Source of the DNA: JAGVSZ01 sp019137045
GTDB lineage: Bacteria; Pseudomonadota; Gammaproteobacteria; Burkholderiales; SG8-39
Assembly (NCBI GenBank): GCA_046347635.1
Contig: JAXMFT010000017.1
Coordinates: 1 to 63,489 of the forward strand
Direction: 5' to 3'
DNA length: 63,489 bases
Shown: one piece after another, positions 43,105-51,525 of the stretch
How the letters are laid out: each line of letters opens with the position of its first letter
How positions within the stretch are numbered: position 1 is the first letter of the stretch
Program-made: the position numbers and the translations under genes
The notes under the pieces: generated by a model
The model's database searches: none
The model's input: only the letters and a program-made list of their open reading frames with translations
Told to the model about the DNA's origin: nothing

Positions 43105-43656
43105 CTATTCGGGGCCGCTAGGATACGCGGCATCGCGCCGTGCCGCCATCGCCCGGCCGAGCCGCGCCAGCGCGGCCGCGTCCAGGTGCGCGCGCGCGAG
43201 CGCGAGCAGCTCCGACTGCTCGCGCTCGATGCGCGCGAGGCACAGCGCCTGCAGCCGGCCGGCGAGCGCGCGGTCGATCTTCGCGAGCCGCCCGTCCGCG
43301 ATCGCCGCGAGCGGCGGGCGGACCGCGTCGTAGGCCGCGCGCGCGTCCGCGTGCAGGGCGGCGAGCGCGGCGGCCAGGGCCGCGACCCGCGCCTGCTCCG
43401 GCGGCGGCACGGCCGCGCGCAGCAGCGGGAGAAGATCGGTCTCCAGGTCCGCGTCGTGCAGCGGGCAGTCCTCGTCGAAGCAGCGCATCACGTGGCCGGC
43501 GGTCGCGCGCGCGTCGGCGTCGCTGCCGTGCCGGCCCACGTGCTCGGCGAGCCGCTCGAGCAGGCCGCACCGGCTCTCGAGCCGCCGGTGGAGCGCCTGC
43601 AGCGCGCCGAGCGGATCGTCGAACGCGGCGGCCGGGGGCGCGGCGCGGAGCGTCAT
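43105..43656 (-). CDS. Hemerythrin-like domain protein
   Basis: A 183-residue helical protein. Histidines and acids in ALQALHRRLESRC, EHVGRHGSDAD and FDEDCPLHDADLETDLLPLL suggest a hemerythrin (HHE) fold, which binds a di-iron centre and is common in NO or oxygen sensing. ATG 43656 overlaps the SirB2 stop (ATGA). Not all canonical iron ligands are evident by eye. Confidence 0.65.
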   Translation of the reverse strand: MTLRAAPPAAAFDDPLGALQALHRRLESRCGLLERLAEHVGRHGSDADARATAGHVMRCFDEDCPLHDADLETDLLPLLRAAVPPPEQARVAALAAALAALHADARAAYDAVRPPLAAIADGRLAKIDRALAGRLQALCLARIEREQSELLALARAHLDAAALARLGRAMAARRDAAYPSGPE

Positions 43657-44024
43657 GCGGCGAACGGCAGCGGGTTCTTGGTGACCGCGACCGCGACGAT
43701 GTAGAGGAAGACGAGCTGCGCCGTCACCCACGCGCCGACGCGCGCGGCCTTCGTCGGCCCGCGCCGCAGCGCCACCATGCCGATCAGGATGTACGCGACC
43801 AGCGCGACGACCTTGGCGACGATCCAGGCCTGAGCGCCGTAGAAGCTCGCGAGGTAGAGCGCGGCGAGCAGGAGGACGGTGTCGTTCACGTGCGGGGCGA
43901 CGCGCACCCAGCGCGCGCCGAGCCGCGGCGAGTCCCCGATCATCCACAGGCCGCGCACGAAGAAGAGCGCCCAGCTCAGGAAGACGGTGACGAGGTGAAG
44001 CTGCTTGACGAGCGCGTAGGCCAT
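43653..44024 (-). CDS. SirB2-family membrane protein
   Basis: A 123-residue protein with four transmembrane helices. Signatures are LVKQLHLVTVFLSWALFFVRG and PHVNDTVLLLAALYLA. SirB2 proteins are often encoded near denitrification and hemerythrin genes; no reaction is known. It overlaps the hemerythrin-like start. A small possible leader gene and an Fnr-type promoter lie upstream. Confidence 0.8.
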   Translation of the reverse strand: MAYALVKQLHLVTVFLSWALFFVRGLWMIGDSPRLGARWVRVAPHVNDTVLLLAALYLASFYGAQAWIVAKVVALVAYILIGMVALRRGPTKAARVGAWVTAQLVFLYIVAVAVTKNPLPFAA

Positions 44025-44037
44025 GTCGTGCGCGCGC

Positions 44038-44121
44038 TCAGCGCGCGCGCGGCGCCCGATCCCGGGGGCGGTCGGGGTGCGCGCGGATCCCGTCGCCGGG
44101 CCGCAGGGGATGCTGGGGCAT
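44038..44121 (-). CDS. Possible 27-residue leader peptide
   Basis: ATG 44121 follows GGAGACCCGAG, a good ribosome site, and the frame encodes a Pro/Arg/Asp-rich peptide (MPQHPLRPGD...) ending 14 bases before the SirB2 ATG. It starts about 31 bases after the transcription start predicted from the Fnr-type site. Without homologues it may be spurious. Confidence 0.35.
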   Translation of the reverse strand: MPQHPLRPGDGIRAHPDRPRDRAPRAR

Positions 44122-44159
44122 CTCGGGTCTCCTGCCGGACACGCGCCCGGCCACGGTGG

Positions 44160-44200
44160 AAACTAGCCGCCGACACGCGCGCGGTCTTGATCCAGCGCAA
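44160..44200 (-). promoter_or_regulatory. Fnr/Dnr-type promoter of the SirB2-hemerythrin-Crp operon
   Basis: TTGAT-CCAG-CGCAA (44187-44200) has a perfect left half and three of five bases in the right half. On the minus strand TAGTTT (44165-44160) sits 28.5 bases from the centre. The predicted start is near 44152, upstream of the 44121 and 44024 starts. Because the Crp/Fnr gene belongs to this operon, autoregulation is likely. Confidence 0.55.
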
Positions 44201-44219
44201 ACCGCTGCGCGGTCGGACG

Positions 44220-45206
44220 TCAATCCGGGCGCAGCACGGCCGCGCCGGTGATCCGCCCGGTGCGCAGGCGCTCGAGCGCCTCGTTTGCCCGCGCCAGCGG
44301 GAAGGTCTCGACCGCGGTGCGCACCGGCACCTCCGGCGCGAGGGCGAGGAACGCCTCGCCGTCGCGGCGTGTCAGGTTCGCGACCGAGACGACGCGGCGC
44401 TCGCCCCAGAGGAGGTGATACGGAAACGCGGGGATGTCGCTCATGTGGATCCCGGCGCAGACGACGGTGCCGCCTTTCGCCGTGGCGCGCAGCGCGGCGG
44501 GCACCAGGGCGCCGACCGGCGCGAAGACGATCGCGGCATCGAGCGGCGCGGGCGGGAGCGCCCCGGACTCGCCCGCCCACGCCGCGCCCAGCGCGCGCGC
44601 GAACGCCTGCGCGGCCGCGTCCCCCGGGCGCGTGAAGGCGCACACTTCCCGGCCCTGCCGGACGGCGACCTGGCACACGATGTGCGCGGCGGCGCCGAAG
44701 CCGTAGATTCCCAGGCGGCGGCCCTCGCCCGCGGCCACCAGCGAGCGATAGCCGATCAACCCTGCGCAGAGGAGGGGCGCGGCCTCCGCGTCGTCGTAGG
44801 CCGCCGGCAGCGCGAAGCAGTAGCGCGCGTCCGCGACCGCGTACTCCGCGTACCCGCCGTCGATCTGGTACCCGGTGAAGCGCGCCTCGTCGCAGAGGTT
44901 CTCGCGCCCGCTCGCGCAGTAATTGCAGCGCCCGCAGGTCCAGCCGAGCCAGGGCACGCCGATGCGGGTCCCCGCGGCGAAGCCCTCGACGCCCGGCCCG
45001 GTGGCCTCGACCCGGCCGACGATCTCGTGGCCGGGCACCAGCGGAACCCGCGCCAGCGGCAGGTCGCCGTCGCAGAGGTGCAGGTCGGTCCGGCACACGC
45101 CGCACGCGGCCACCCGCACCAGCACCTGGCCGGGTCCGGGGTCGCCGCGCGGCAGGTCGGCGAGCCGGAGGGGGACCCCGGGGCGATCGAGCACCATCGC
45201 GCGCAT
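44220..45206 (-). CDS. Zinc-dependent alcohol dehydrogenase family protein
   Basis: A 328-residue MDR-family dehydrogenase. Catalytic zinc ligands occur in AACGVCRTDLH and PGHEIVG, and the structural zinc lobe is CGRCNYCASGRENLC. The cofactor loop is GIYGFGAAAH, in place of GxGxxG. It probably oxidises alcohols or reduces aldehydes with NAD(P). It is divergent from the phasin gene, with a perfect Fnr-type palindrome in the shared region. Confidence 0.85.
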   Translation of the reverse strand: MRAMVLDRPGVPLRLADLPRGDPGPGQVLVRVAACGVCRTDLHLCDGDLPLARVPLVPGHEIVGRVEATGPGVEGFAAGTRIGVPWLGWTCGRCNYCASGRENLCDEARFTGYQIDGGYAEYAVADARYCFALPAAYDDAEAAPLLCAGLIGYRSLVAAGEGRRLGIYGFGAAAHIVCQVAVRQGREVCAFTRPGDAAAQAFARALGAAWAGESGALPPAPLDAAIVFAPVGALVPAALRATAKGGTVVCAGIHMSDIPAFPYHLLWGERRVVSVANLTRRDGEAFLALAPEVPVRTAVETFPLARANEALERLRTGRITGAAVLRPD

Positions 45207-45238
45207 GCCGTCAGTTTCCTCCTCGGGGCGGACGGCGG

Positions 45239-45281
45239 GTTGACCACCGTCAACGGCCTCCGCGCGGTGCGGGCGCAGAAT
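45239..45281 (+). promoter_or_regulatory. Perfect Fnr/Dnr palindrome and -10 upstream of phasin
   Basis: GTTGAC-CACC-GTCAAC (45239-45254) is a perfect inverted repeat with both TTGAC and GTCAA halves. CAGAAT at 45276-45281 lies 29.5 bases from its centre on the plus strand, predicting transcription from about 45288 toward the phasin gene. On the minus strand the same geometry puts the start at the ADH ATG, so phasin is the likelier target. Confidence 0.7.
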
Positions 45282-45352
45282 GAATGGGCGCGCCGCCGCG
45301 TCCTGGCGCGGTGCGCGCGCAGATCTCGCAGCAGTCGGAAAGGAGGCAGTCC

Positions 45353-45886
45353 ATGAGCACCCCTCCGGAAACCACGGTCAAGGCGCCGGGATTCGACTGG
45401 GCGGACGCCGCCCAGCACTGGTTCCAGGCCTGTCGCGGCGGCTTCGACGCCTGGCTCGCGCTGTGCAACGCGGCGCTCGCCGGCGCCGAGCGCGTGCGCA
45501 TGGCGCAGCTCGAGGCGGACGTCGAGACGCAGGCGCGCAACCGCAGCGCGGCGCTCGCCGCGGGCGAGTGCCGGGACTTCAACGGGCTGCTGGCGCTGCA
45601 GGCCAACCTCGCGACCGCCTACGCCGAGAGCGCCATGCGCTACGCGCGCACCTGCGCCGAGCTCGGTCAGCAGACCAACGCCGAGATGGCGCGCATCTTG
45701 GGCGGCCGGCTCGAGGAGTGGAATCGCCTGATGCGTGCGGCGTTCCCGGCGGCCGCCGCGCCGGGCGCGCTGCAGCCGCCGTTCGTCGTCGCGCTCGAGG
45801 CCGCACGCGCCTCGCAGGAGGCGATGATGAGCTCGATCGCCGCGCTCGGCGTGCCGTCCGGCGCAGCGCAGAAGCGCGCGGCCTGA
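45353..45886 (+). CDS. Phasin-like protein
   Basis: A 177-residue mainly helical protein with long amphipathic helices (AQHWFQACRGGFDAWLALCN, GLLALQANLATAYAESAMRY) and a C-terminal AAQKRA tail. These are typical of phasins that coat polyhydroxyalkanoate granules. AAAGGAGGCAGTCC gives a very strong ribosome site. The Fnr-type promoter suggests induction when respiration switches to low oxygen or NO. Confidence 0.7.
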   Translation: MSTPPETTVKAPGFDWADAAQHWFQACRGGFDAWLALCNAALAGAERVRMAQLEADVETQARNRSAALAAGECRDFNGLLALQANLATAYAESAMRYARTCAELGQQTNAEMARILGGRLEEWNRLMRAAFPAAAAPGALQPPFVVALEAARASQEAMMSSIAALGVPSGAAQKRAA

Positions 45887-45939
45887 GCCGACGCAGCGCC
45901 GCGCGCGCGAGCGGCCGGCGGGCGCCGCACCGGCGCGGT

Positions 45940-45945
45940 TATAAT
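45940..45945 (+). promoter_or_regulatory. Possible -10 hexamer upstream of the MacA-like gene
   Basis: A perfect TATAAT occurs in GC-rich surroundings 63 bases upstream of the TTG start at 46008. No good -35 element lies 17 bases before it, so an activator or an extended -10 would be needed. Confidence 0.4.
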
Positions 45946-46007
45946 CGCGCGCGTCGAGCATTCGCCGCGCGCCGGACGCGATCGCGCGCGGCGGCCGAGC
46001 GCCCGCC

Positions 46008-47210
46008 TTGCCCACTCCCGACCTGTCGCAGCTCAGCATCGATCGCGCCGCGCCGCGCGCGCGGCGGCGGCCGTGGCCGTGGATCGCGGGCGGCGCGGCG
46101 CTCGCCGCGGCCGCGTCGCTCGGGCTGTTGGGCGGGTTCACCGGCGCGGTGACGGTGGAGACCGCCGCGGTGGCGAGCGCCTACCCGTCGCAGGCGCTGA
46201 CCGTGCTCAACGCCACCGGCTACGTCGTCGCGCAGCGCAAGGCCGCGGTCGCGTCGAAGGCGACCGGCCGCCTCGAGTGGCTCGGCGTGCTGGAGGGCAG
46301 CCGGGTGAAGCAGGGCGAGGTCATCGCGCGGCTCGAGAGCCGCGACGTGGGCGCGAGCCGCGAGCAGGCGGCGGCGAGCGTGAAGGTCGCGGCCGCCAAC
46401 GTCGAGCAGGCGCAGGCCGAGCAGCGCGACGCGGAGCGCAACCTCGCGCGCTCGCGCGAGCTGGCCGAGAAGCGCTACATCAGCGAGGCGGCGCTCGACA
46501 CCGCGGTCGCGCGCTTCGACAAGGCGCGCGCCGCGCTGCGCTCGAGCGAGGCGGCGCTCGGGGTCGCGCGGGCGAACCTGAAGGCGGCGGAGGTCGCGTT
46601 CGACCAGACCCTCATCCGCGCGCCCTTCGACGGCGTGGTGCTCACCAGGAACGCGAACGTCGGCGACAACATCACTCCGTTCTCGAGCGCGGTGGACACC
46701 AAGGGCGCGGTGGTGACCATGGCCGACATGTCCACCCTCGAGGTCGAGGCCGACGTCGCGGAGTCCTCGCTCGGCCGGATCCGGGTGGGGCAGCCGTGCG
46801 AGATCCAGCTCGACGCGGTGCCCGACACGCGCTTCCCGGGCGTCGTCAACCGCATCGTGCCGACCGTCGACCGCGCCAAGGCGACGGTGCTCGTGAAGGT
46901 CCGGTTCGCGGAGCGCGACGAGCGCGTGCTGCCCGACATGAGCGCGAAGGTCGCGTTCCTCGAGCGCGAGGTGCCCGCCGCCGACCGCAAGCCGGTGACC
47001 GCGGTGCCGAAGCAGGCGCTGGTCGAGCGCGACGGGACGAAGGCGGTGTTCGTGGTCCGCGACGGGCGCGCGGTGCGCACGCCGGTGACGGCCGGCCGCG
47101 CGCTCGGCGACCTGGTGGAGGTGAGCGGGGTCGCGGCCGGCGCGAAGGTGGTGGTGAAGCCGCTCGACCAGCTCGCGGACGGCGCGCGGGTGAAGGTCGG
47201 CGAGAAGTAG
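46008..47210 (+). CDS. MacA-like periplasmic adaptor (HlyD family)
   Basis: A 400-residue membrane fusion protein. A signal anchor spans about 20-42. A lipoyl half-motif (ASKATGRLEWLGVLEGSRVKQGEVIARLES) is followed by a coiled-coil hairpin of about 90 residues and the second lipoyl half (LIRAPFDGVVLTRNANVGD). Beta-barrel and membrane-proximal domains complete it. Start TTG 46008; weak ribosome site. It is followed 10 bases later by an ABC ATPase and two FtsX-type permeases, forming a MacAB-like export system. Confidence 0.85.
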   Translation: MPTPDLSQLSIDRAAPRARRRPWPWIAGGAALAAAASLGLLGGFTGAVTVETAAVASAYPSQALTVLNATGYVVAQRKAAVASKATGRLEWLGVLEGSRVKQGEVIARLESRDVGASREQAAASVKVAAANVEQAQAEQRDAERNLARSRELAEKRYISEAALDTAVARFDKARAALRSSEAALGVARANLKAAEVAFDQTLIRAPFDGVVLTRNANVGDNITPFSSAVDTKGAVVTMADMSTLEVEADVAESSLGRIRVGQPCEIQLDAVPDTRFPGVVNRIVPTVDRAKATVLVKVRFAERDERVLPDMSAKVAFLEREVPAADRKPVTAVPKQALVERDGTKAVFVVRDGRAVRTPVTAGRALGDLVEVSGVAAGAKVVVKPLDQLADGARVKVGEK

Positions 47211-47220
47211 CGGCGCGAGC

Positions 47221-47946
47221 GTGCACGCCGCCGAGCGCCCGGCGCCCGCGCTGATCCGCATCCGCAACCTCGCCAAGTCCTACCGGCGCGGCGGACAGGT
47301 GGTGCCGGTGCTGACCGACATCACGCTCGACGTGCGCGCCGGCGACTTCCTCGGGCTGATGGGGCCGTCGGGCTCGGGCAAGTCCACGCTGCTCAACCTG
47401 ATCGCCGGCATCGACAAGCCCGACGCGGGCGAGATCCTCTTCGACGGCGTCGACATCACCCGGCTCGGGGAGCGCGAGCTCGCCGACTGGCGCGCCGGCA
47501 CGGTCGGCTTCGTCTTCCAGTTCTACAACCTCATGCCGGTGCTCACCGCGTACGAGAACGTCGAGCTGCCGCTCACGCTCACGCGCCTCTCGCGGCGCGA
47601 GCGGCGCGCCCACGTCGAGGCGGCGCTCGCGCTGGTCGGGCTCTCCGAGCGCATGGCGCACTACCCCGCCGAGCTCTCCGGCGGCCAGCAGCAGCGCGTG
47701 GCGATCGCGCGCGCGATCATCTCCGACCCGCGCCTGATCGTGGCCGACGAGCCGACCGGCGACCTCGACCGCCACTCGGCCGCGGAGGTGCTCGCGCTCA
47801 TGGACCGCCTCAACACCGACCTCGGCAAGACCATCGTCATGGTCACCCACGACCGGCGCGCCGCCGAGCGGGCGCACGCGATCATGTACCTCGACAAGGG
47901 CGAGCTCTCCACCGCCGCCGACGTGCACGAGCGCTCGGTGAGGTAG
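47221..47946 (+). CDS. ABC exporter ATPase, MacB/LolD type
   Basis: A 241-residue ATPase: Walker A GPSGSGKST, signature LSGGQQQRVAIARAI, Walker B LIVADEPTGDLD, H-loop VTHDRRA. The loop FQFYNLMPVLTAYENVELP is typical of MacB/LolD subunits. GTG start. Energises the two following permeases to extrude a molecule or move a lipoprotein; the substrate is unknown. Confidence 0.85.
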   Translation: MHAAERPAPALIRIRNLAKSYRRGGQVVPVLTDITLDVRAGDFLGLMGPSGSGKSTLLNLIAGIDKPDAGEILFDGVDITRLGERELADWRAGTVGFVFQFYNLMPVLTAYENVELPLTLTRLSRRERRAHVEAALALVGLSERMAHYPAELSGGQQQRVAIARAIISDPRLIVADEPTGDLDRHSAAEVLALMDRLNTDLGKTIVMVTHDRRAAERAHAIMYLDKGELSTAADVHERSVR

Positions 47947-47955
47947 GACGAGCGC

Positions 47956-49113
47956 GTGCAGTTCGCGAAGCTCGTCCTGCGCAACGCGCTGCGCCACAAG
48001 CTGCGCACCGCGCTCACCGTGCTCGGGCTGGTGGTGGCGATCGCCTCCTTCGGGCTGCTGCAGACCGTGGTGGGCGCGTGGTACGCCGGCGCCGAGAGCG
48101 CCGCGCCGACGCGGCTGGTGACGCGCAACGCCGTCTCGCTCGTCTTCCCGCTGCCGCTCGGCTACCGCGACAAGATCCGCTCCGTCGACGGCGTGCGCTC
48201 GGTCTCGTACGCGAACTGGTTCGCCGGCATCTACCAGGACCCGAAGAACTTCTTCCCGCAGCTCGCGGTCGAGCCGCGCACCTACTTCGACATGTACCGC
48301 GACTACCTGGTGCCGGCGGACGATTTCGTCGCGTTCCTGCGCGACCGCAAGGGCGCGGTGATCGGGCGCAAGCTCGCCGACACCCATCGCCTGAAGGTGG
48401 GCGACGTCATGCCGCTGCGCGGGACGATCTACCCGGGCACCTGGGAGTTCACGATCCGCGCGATCTACGACGGTGCCGAGCAGAAGACCGACACCTCGCA
48501 GATGTTCTTCCACTGGGACTACCTGAACGAGACGGTCAAGAAGCGCGGCCGGGGGCGCGCCGACCAGGTCGGGATCTACCTCGTCGACGTCACCGACGCC
48601 GACCGCGCGGCCGAGGTGAGCCAGGCGATCGACGCGCTCTTCCGCAACTCCCTCGCCGAGACGCTCACCGAGACCGAGCGCGCGTTCCAGATCGGGTTCG
48701 TGAAGCAGACCGAGGCCCTGGTGGTCGCGATCCGCATCGTGTCCTACGTCGTGATCGCGATCATCCTCGCGGTGATGGCGAACACGATGGCGATGACCGC
48801 GCGCGAGCGGCTGGCCGAGTACGCGACGCTGAAGGCGCTCGGCTTCTCGCCCGCGTTCGTCGCGGCGCTCATCTTCGGCGAGTCGCTGGCGATCGCCGCG
48901 GTCGGCGCGGCGGCCGGCATCGCGCTCACCTTCCCGGTGGGCGACTGGTTCGCGCAGCGGGTGGGCACGCTCATCCCGGTGTTCGAGGTGAGCGCGCAGA
49001 CGGTCGCGCTGCAGGCGCTCTGCGCGCTCGCGGTCGGGGTGGCGGCGGCGATCATCCCGGGCCGGCGCGCCGCCCGCGTGCGCATCGTCGAGGGCCTGCG
49101 CGCGGTCGGGTGA
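47956..49113 (+). CDS. FtsX/MacB-type ABC permease
   Basis: A 385-residue permease with one N-terminal helix, a large periplasmic domain (about 45-260) and three C-terminal helices ending in RRAARVRIVEGLRAVG. The four-helix FtsX core with the MacB_PCD domain is clear. GTG start 10 bases after the ATPase. Pairs with the next permease as a heterodimer. Confidence 0.85.
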   Translation: MQFAKLVLRNALRHKLRTALTVLGLVVAIASFGLLQTVVGAWYAGAESAAPTRLVTRNAVSLVFPLPLGYRDKIRSVDGVRSVSYANWFAGIYQDPKNFFPQLAVEPRTYFDMYRDYLVPADDFVAFLRDRKGAVIGRKLADTHRLKVGDVMPLRGTIYPGTWEFTIRAIYDGAEQKTDTSQMFFHWDYLNETVKKRGRGRADQVGIYLVDVTDADRAAEVSQAIDALFRNSLAETLTETERAFQIGFVKQTEALVVAIRIVSYVVIAIILAVMANTMAMTARERLAEYATLKALGFSPAFVAALIFGESLAIAAVGAAAGIALTFPVGDWFAQRVGTLIPVFEVSAQTVALQALCALAVGVAAAIIPGRRAARVRIVEGLRAVG

Positions 49114-49127
49114 GCGCGGGACGCACG

Positions 49128-50294
49128 ATGCCGGTGCCGGTCGCCTACAGCCTGCGCAACCTCTGGGCGCGCAAGCTGACCACCGTCCTCACCGCCGGCG
49201 GCATGGCGCTCGTCGTCTTCGTGTTCGCGGCGGTGCTGATGCTCGACGCCGGGCTCAGGGCGACGCTGGTGGCGACCGGGCAGCCGGACAACATCCTCGT
49301 CACGCGGCGCTCCTCGGGCACCGAGATCCAGAGCGGGGTCGACCGCGCCCAGGCGGCGATCGTCGAGAGCCAGCCGGAGATCGCGCTCGGCCCGGGCGGC
49401 GCGCCCGTGGTGTCGAAGGAGGTGGTGGTGCTGATCGCGCAGCCGAAGCGCGGCACCGGGGTGCCGACCAACGTGACGGTGCGCGGGGTGGGCGCCGCGG
49501 GGCTCGCGCTGCGCCCGCAGGTGCGCGTGGTCGCGGGGCGGATGTTCCGGCCGGGCACCGCCGAGATCGTGGTCGGGAGGAGCATCGCCGAGCGCTTCGA
49601 GGGCACCGGCCTCGGCGAGCGCATCCGGTTCGGCGGGCGCGAGTGGACGGTGGTCGGGGCGTTCGACGCGGGCGGGTCGGCGTTCGACTCGGAGCTGTGG
49701 GGCGACGGCGAGCAGATGATGCAGGCCTTCCGGCGCCAGGTGTTCTCGTCGGTGGCGGCGCGCCTCGCCGACCCGGGGCAGTTCGACGCGCTGCGGGCGC
49801 GCCTGGAGGCCGACCCGCGGCTCACGCTCGACGTGAAGCGCGAGCGCTCGTTCTACGAGGAGCAGTCGCAGGCGATGTCGAACTTCATCAGCTACCTCGG
49901 GGTGACGCTGTCGGTGATCTTCTCGGTGGGCGCGATGATCGGGGCGATGATCACGATGTACGCGGCGGTGGCCAACCGCACCGCGGAGATCGGCGCGCTG
50001 CGGGCGCTCGGGTTCCGGCGCGGGGCGATCCTCGCGGCGTTCCTCGCCGAGGCGCTGTTCCTGGCGCTGCTCGGCTGGGCGGTGGGAATCGCGTTCGCGG
50101 CGGCGATGCAGGCGGTGCAGATCTCGACGATGAACTGGCAGTCGTTCTCGGAGCTCGCGTTCCGCTTCACGCTGACGCGGGAGATCGTCGTGAAGTCGCT
50201 CCTGTTCGCGCTGGCGATGGGCTTCGCCGGGGGGTTCCTGCCGGCGGTGCGGGCGGCGCGGCTGCGGATCGTGGACGCGCTGCGGGCGGCCTAG
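49128..50294 (+). CDS. FtsX/MacB-type ABC permease
   Basis: A 388-residue permease of the same plan as its neighbour: an N-terminal helix in LTAGGMALVVFVFAAVLML, a periplasmic MacB_PCD domain, and a C-terminal three-helix core with ANRTAEIGALRALGFRRGAIL. ATG 49128 chosen; a GTG overlapping the previous stop is the alternative. Completes the exporter. Confidence 0.85.
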   Translation: MPVPVAYSLRNLWARKLTTVLTAGGMALVVFVFAAVLMLDAGLRATLVATGQPDNILVTRRSSGTEIQSGVDRAQAAIVESQPEIALGPGGAPVVSKEVVVLIAQPKRGTGVPTNVTVRGVGAAGLALRPQVRVVAGRMFRPGTAEIVVGRSIAERFEGTGLGERIRFGGREWTVVGAFDAGGSAFDSELWGDGEQMMQAFRRQVFSSVAARLADPGQFDALRARLEADPRLTLDVKRERSFYEEQSQAMSNFISYLGVTLSVIFSVGAMIGAMITMYAAVANRTAEIGALRALGFRRGAILAAFLAEALFLALLGWAVGIAFAAAMQAVQISTMNWQSFSELAFRFTLTREIVVKSLLFALAMGFAGGFLPAVRAARLRIVDALRAA

Positions 50295-50306
50295 GCGCGG
50301 CCGACG

Positions 50307-50579
50307 CTAGTGGCGCGCGCGCACGGCGTAGTTCCCGGGCGCGAGCGCGCCGGCGCGGCAGAGCCGGTTGAGCAGCGCGTAGAGCGCGATGTGCTTCGAG
50401 GCGCCCGCGAGCCAGGCGTCGAAACCGCGGTCGAGGAACGGGTCGGGGCCGCCGTGGACGAAGGTCACGACCGAGCGGCCGGCCCGCAGGCCGAGCTCGG
50501 AGGCGGCGGAGAACAGGCGCCGCGCGGGGAACGTCTCGCGCACCAGTCGCTCCAGCTCGTGACCTTCGATGATCTTCAT
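50307..50579 (-). CDS. Hypothetical protein, 90 residues
   Basis: A small soluble protein with KIIEGHELERLVRETFPARRLFS, VVTFVHGGPDPFLDRGFDAWLAG and a basic C-terminus. No family recognised. ATG 50579; no close neighbour on the same strand. It is convergent with the exporter operon. Confidence 0.6.
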   Translation of the reverse strand: MKIIEGHELERLVRETFPARRLFSAASELGLRAGRSVVTFVHGGPDPFLDRGFDAWLAGASKHIALYALLNRLCRAGALAPGNYAVRARH

Positions 50580-50675
50580 CGCACGCCTCGGATTTCCACG
50601 GTGCCCAGCATAGGCGCCGCCGCGGGTTCCGGGCTGCCAACCAGTGCGGGTGCAAGCGGTGACTTAATCACCACG

Positions 50676-50695
50676 CCGCCCTCGCGCGAGGGCGG
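50676..50695 (-). terminator. Terminator-like hairpin after the pilin gene
   Basis: CCGCCCTCGC directly followed by GCGAGGGCGG forms a perfect ten-base-pair palindrome one base past the pilin stop codon. Strong stem; only a weak T-rich tail. Confidence 0.5.
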
Positions 50696-50696
50696 A

Positions 50697-51203
50697 TCAG
50701 GCCCGGCAGCGGAACGGGAGGAACGCGGCGGGGATGCTCGTCCGGTTCTCGCCCTTGACGGTCATCTTGTCGGGGGCCGGCGCGGCGCCGCACACCCAGG
50801 TGACCGGCACGACCGGGGCGTCCTCCACGACGGCCGGGCGCAGCGTCAGCACCTTGTCCTTGATCTGGCCGTTCGCCCGGTTGCCGAACGTCACGTGGAT
50901 CGCGCCGTTCTCGACCGCGACCGAGCGCACGAAGTTGTTGACGATCTTGTCGGCCGGCGGGAGCGCGGCCGCGGCGTTGTCGGCGGGAAAGCTCTGCGTG
51001 GCGGCCCAGGCCGCGGCGACGGGGGCCTTGGCGAGGTCGGCGAGCGGCAGGGCCTCGGCGATCTGGTCGCGGACGATCTTGTCCTGGTAGGTGGGCAGCG
51101 CCATCAGCGCGAGGATGGCGACCACGCCGACCACCACCATCAGCTCAAGCAGCGTGAAGCCGCCGCGTCGCGGCGGCGCGTCGTGGCCCTGCGTCAGGCG
51201 CAT
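50697..51203 (-). CDS. Type IV pilin-like protein
   Basis: A 168-residue prepilin. Cleavage site G15-F16 in RRGGFTLLELMVVVG, with the conserved Glu at +5 and an N-terminal hydrophobic helix ALMALPTYQD. The C-terminal globular domain has two Cys (VTWVCGAAP and PFRCRA) for the D-loop. Start ATG 51203. PilA-like subunit of a pilus or competence system; assembly genes are not in the window. Confidence 0.85.
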   Translation of the reverse strand: MRLTQGHDAPPRRGGFTLLELMVVVGVVAILALMALPTYQDKIVRDQIAEALPLADLAKAPVAAAWAATQSFPADNAAAALPPADKIVNNFVRSVAVENGAIHVTFGNRANGQIKDKVLTLRPAVVEDAPVVPVTWVCGAAPAPDKMTVKGENRTSIPAAFLPFRCRA

Positions 51204-51208
51204 CGCGC

Positions 51209-51472
51209 TCAGCGCGGCCGGGGCTTGGGCGTCGCCGGATTGCGGATCGCGAGGTCGGCCTCGACCTGGGCGCGGCTGCGCTCGTAGACGATCTCGCGCC
51301 CCATGACGGCCCCGGCGTAGGCGAGGCCGTTGCGCGTTGGGGTCAGCGTGCACTTGACGCTGTGGACGCCTTCGCCGAGCACGACCTGGATCGCCTCGGC
51401 GCGCTTGCTGAAGACGACGACGTCGAGCGTCTGCCCGTTCTCGGTCTTGACCTTGATCTTTTCGGTGTTCAT
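51209..51472 (-). CDS. Small hypothetical protein upstream of the pilin
   Basis: An 87-residue soluble protein (KIKVKTENGQTLDVVVFSKRAEAIQVVLGEG) with a beta-rich N-terminus. It lies five bases before the pilin gene and may be co-transcribed. No family recognised. Confidence 0.6.
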   Translation of the reverse strand: MNTEKIKVKTENGQTLDVVVFSKRAEAIQVVLGEGVHSVKCTLTPTRNGLAYAGAVMGREIVYERSRAQVEADLAIRNPATPKPRPR

Positions 51473-51525
51473 GCGTCGGGCCCGGTGCGGGATGCGTCGA
51501 ATACTACATGTGCCGGACCGCGAAC

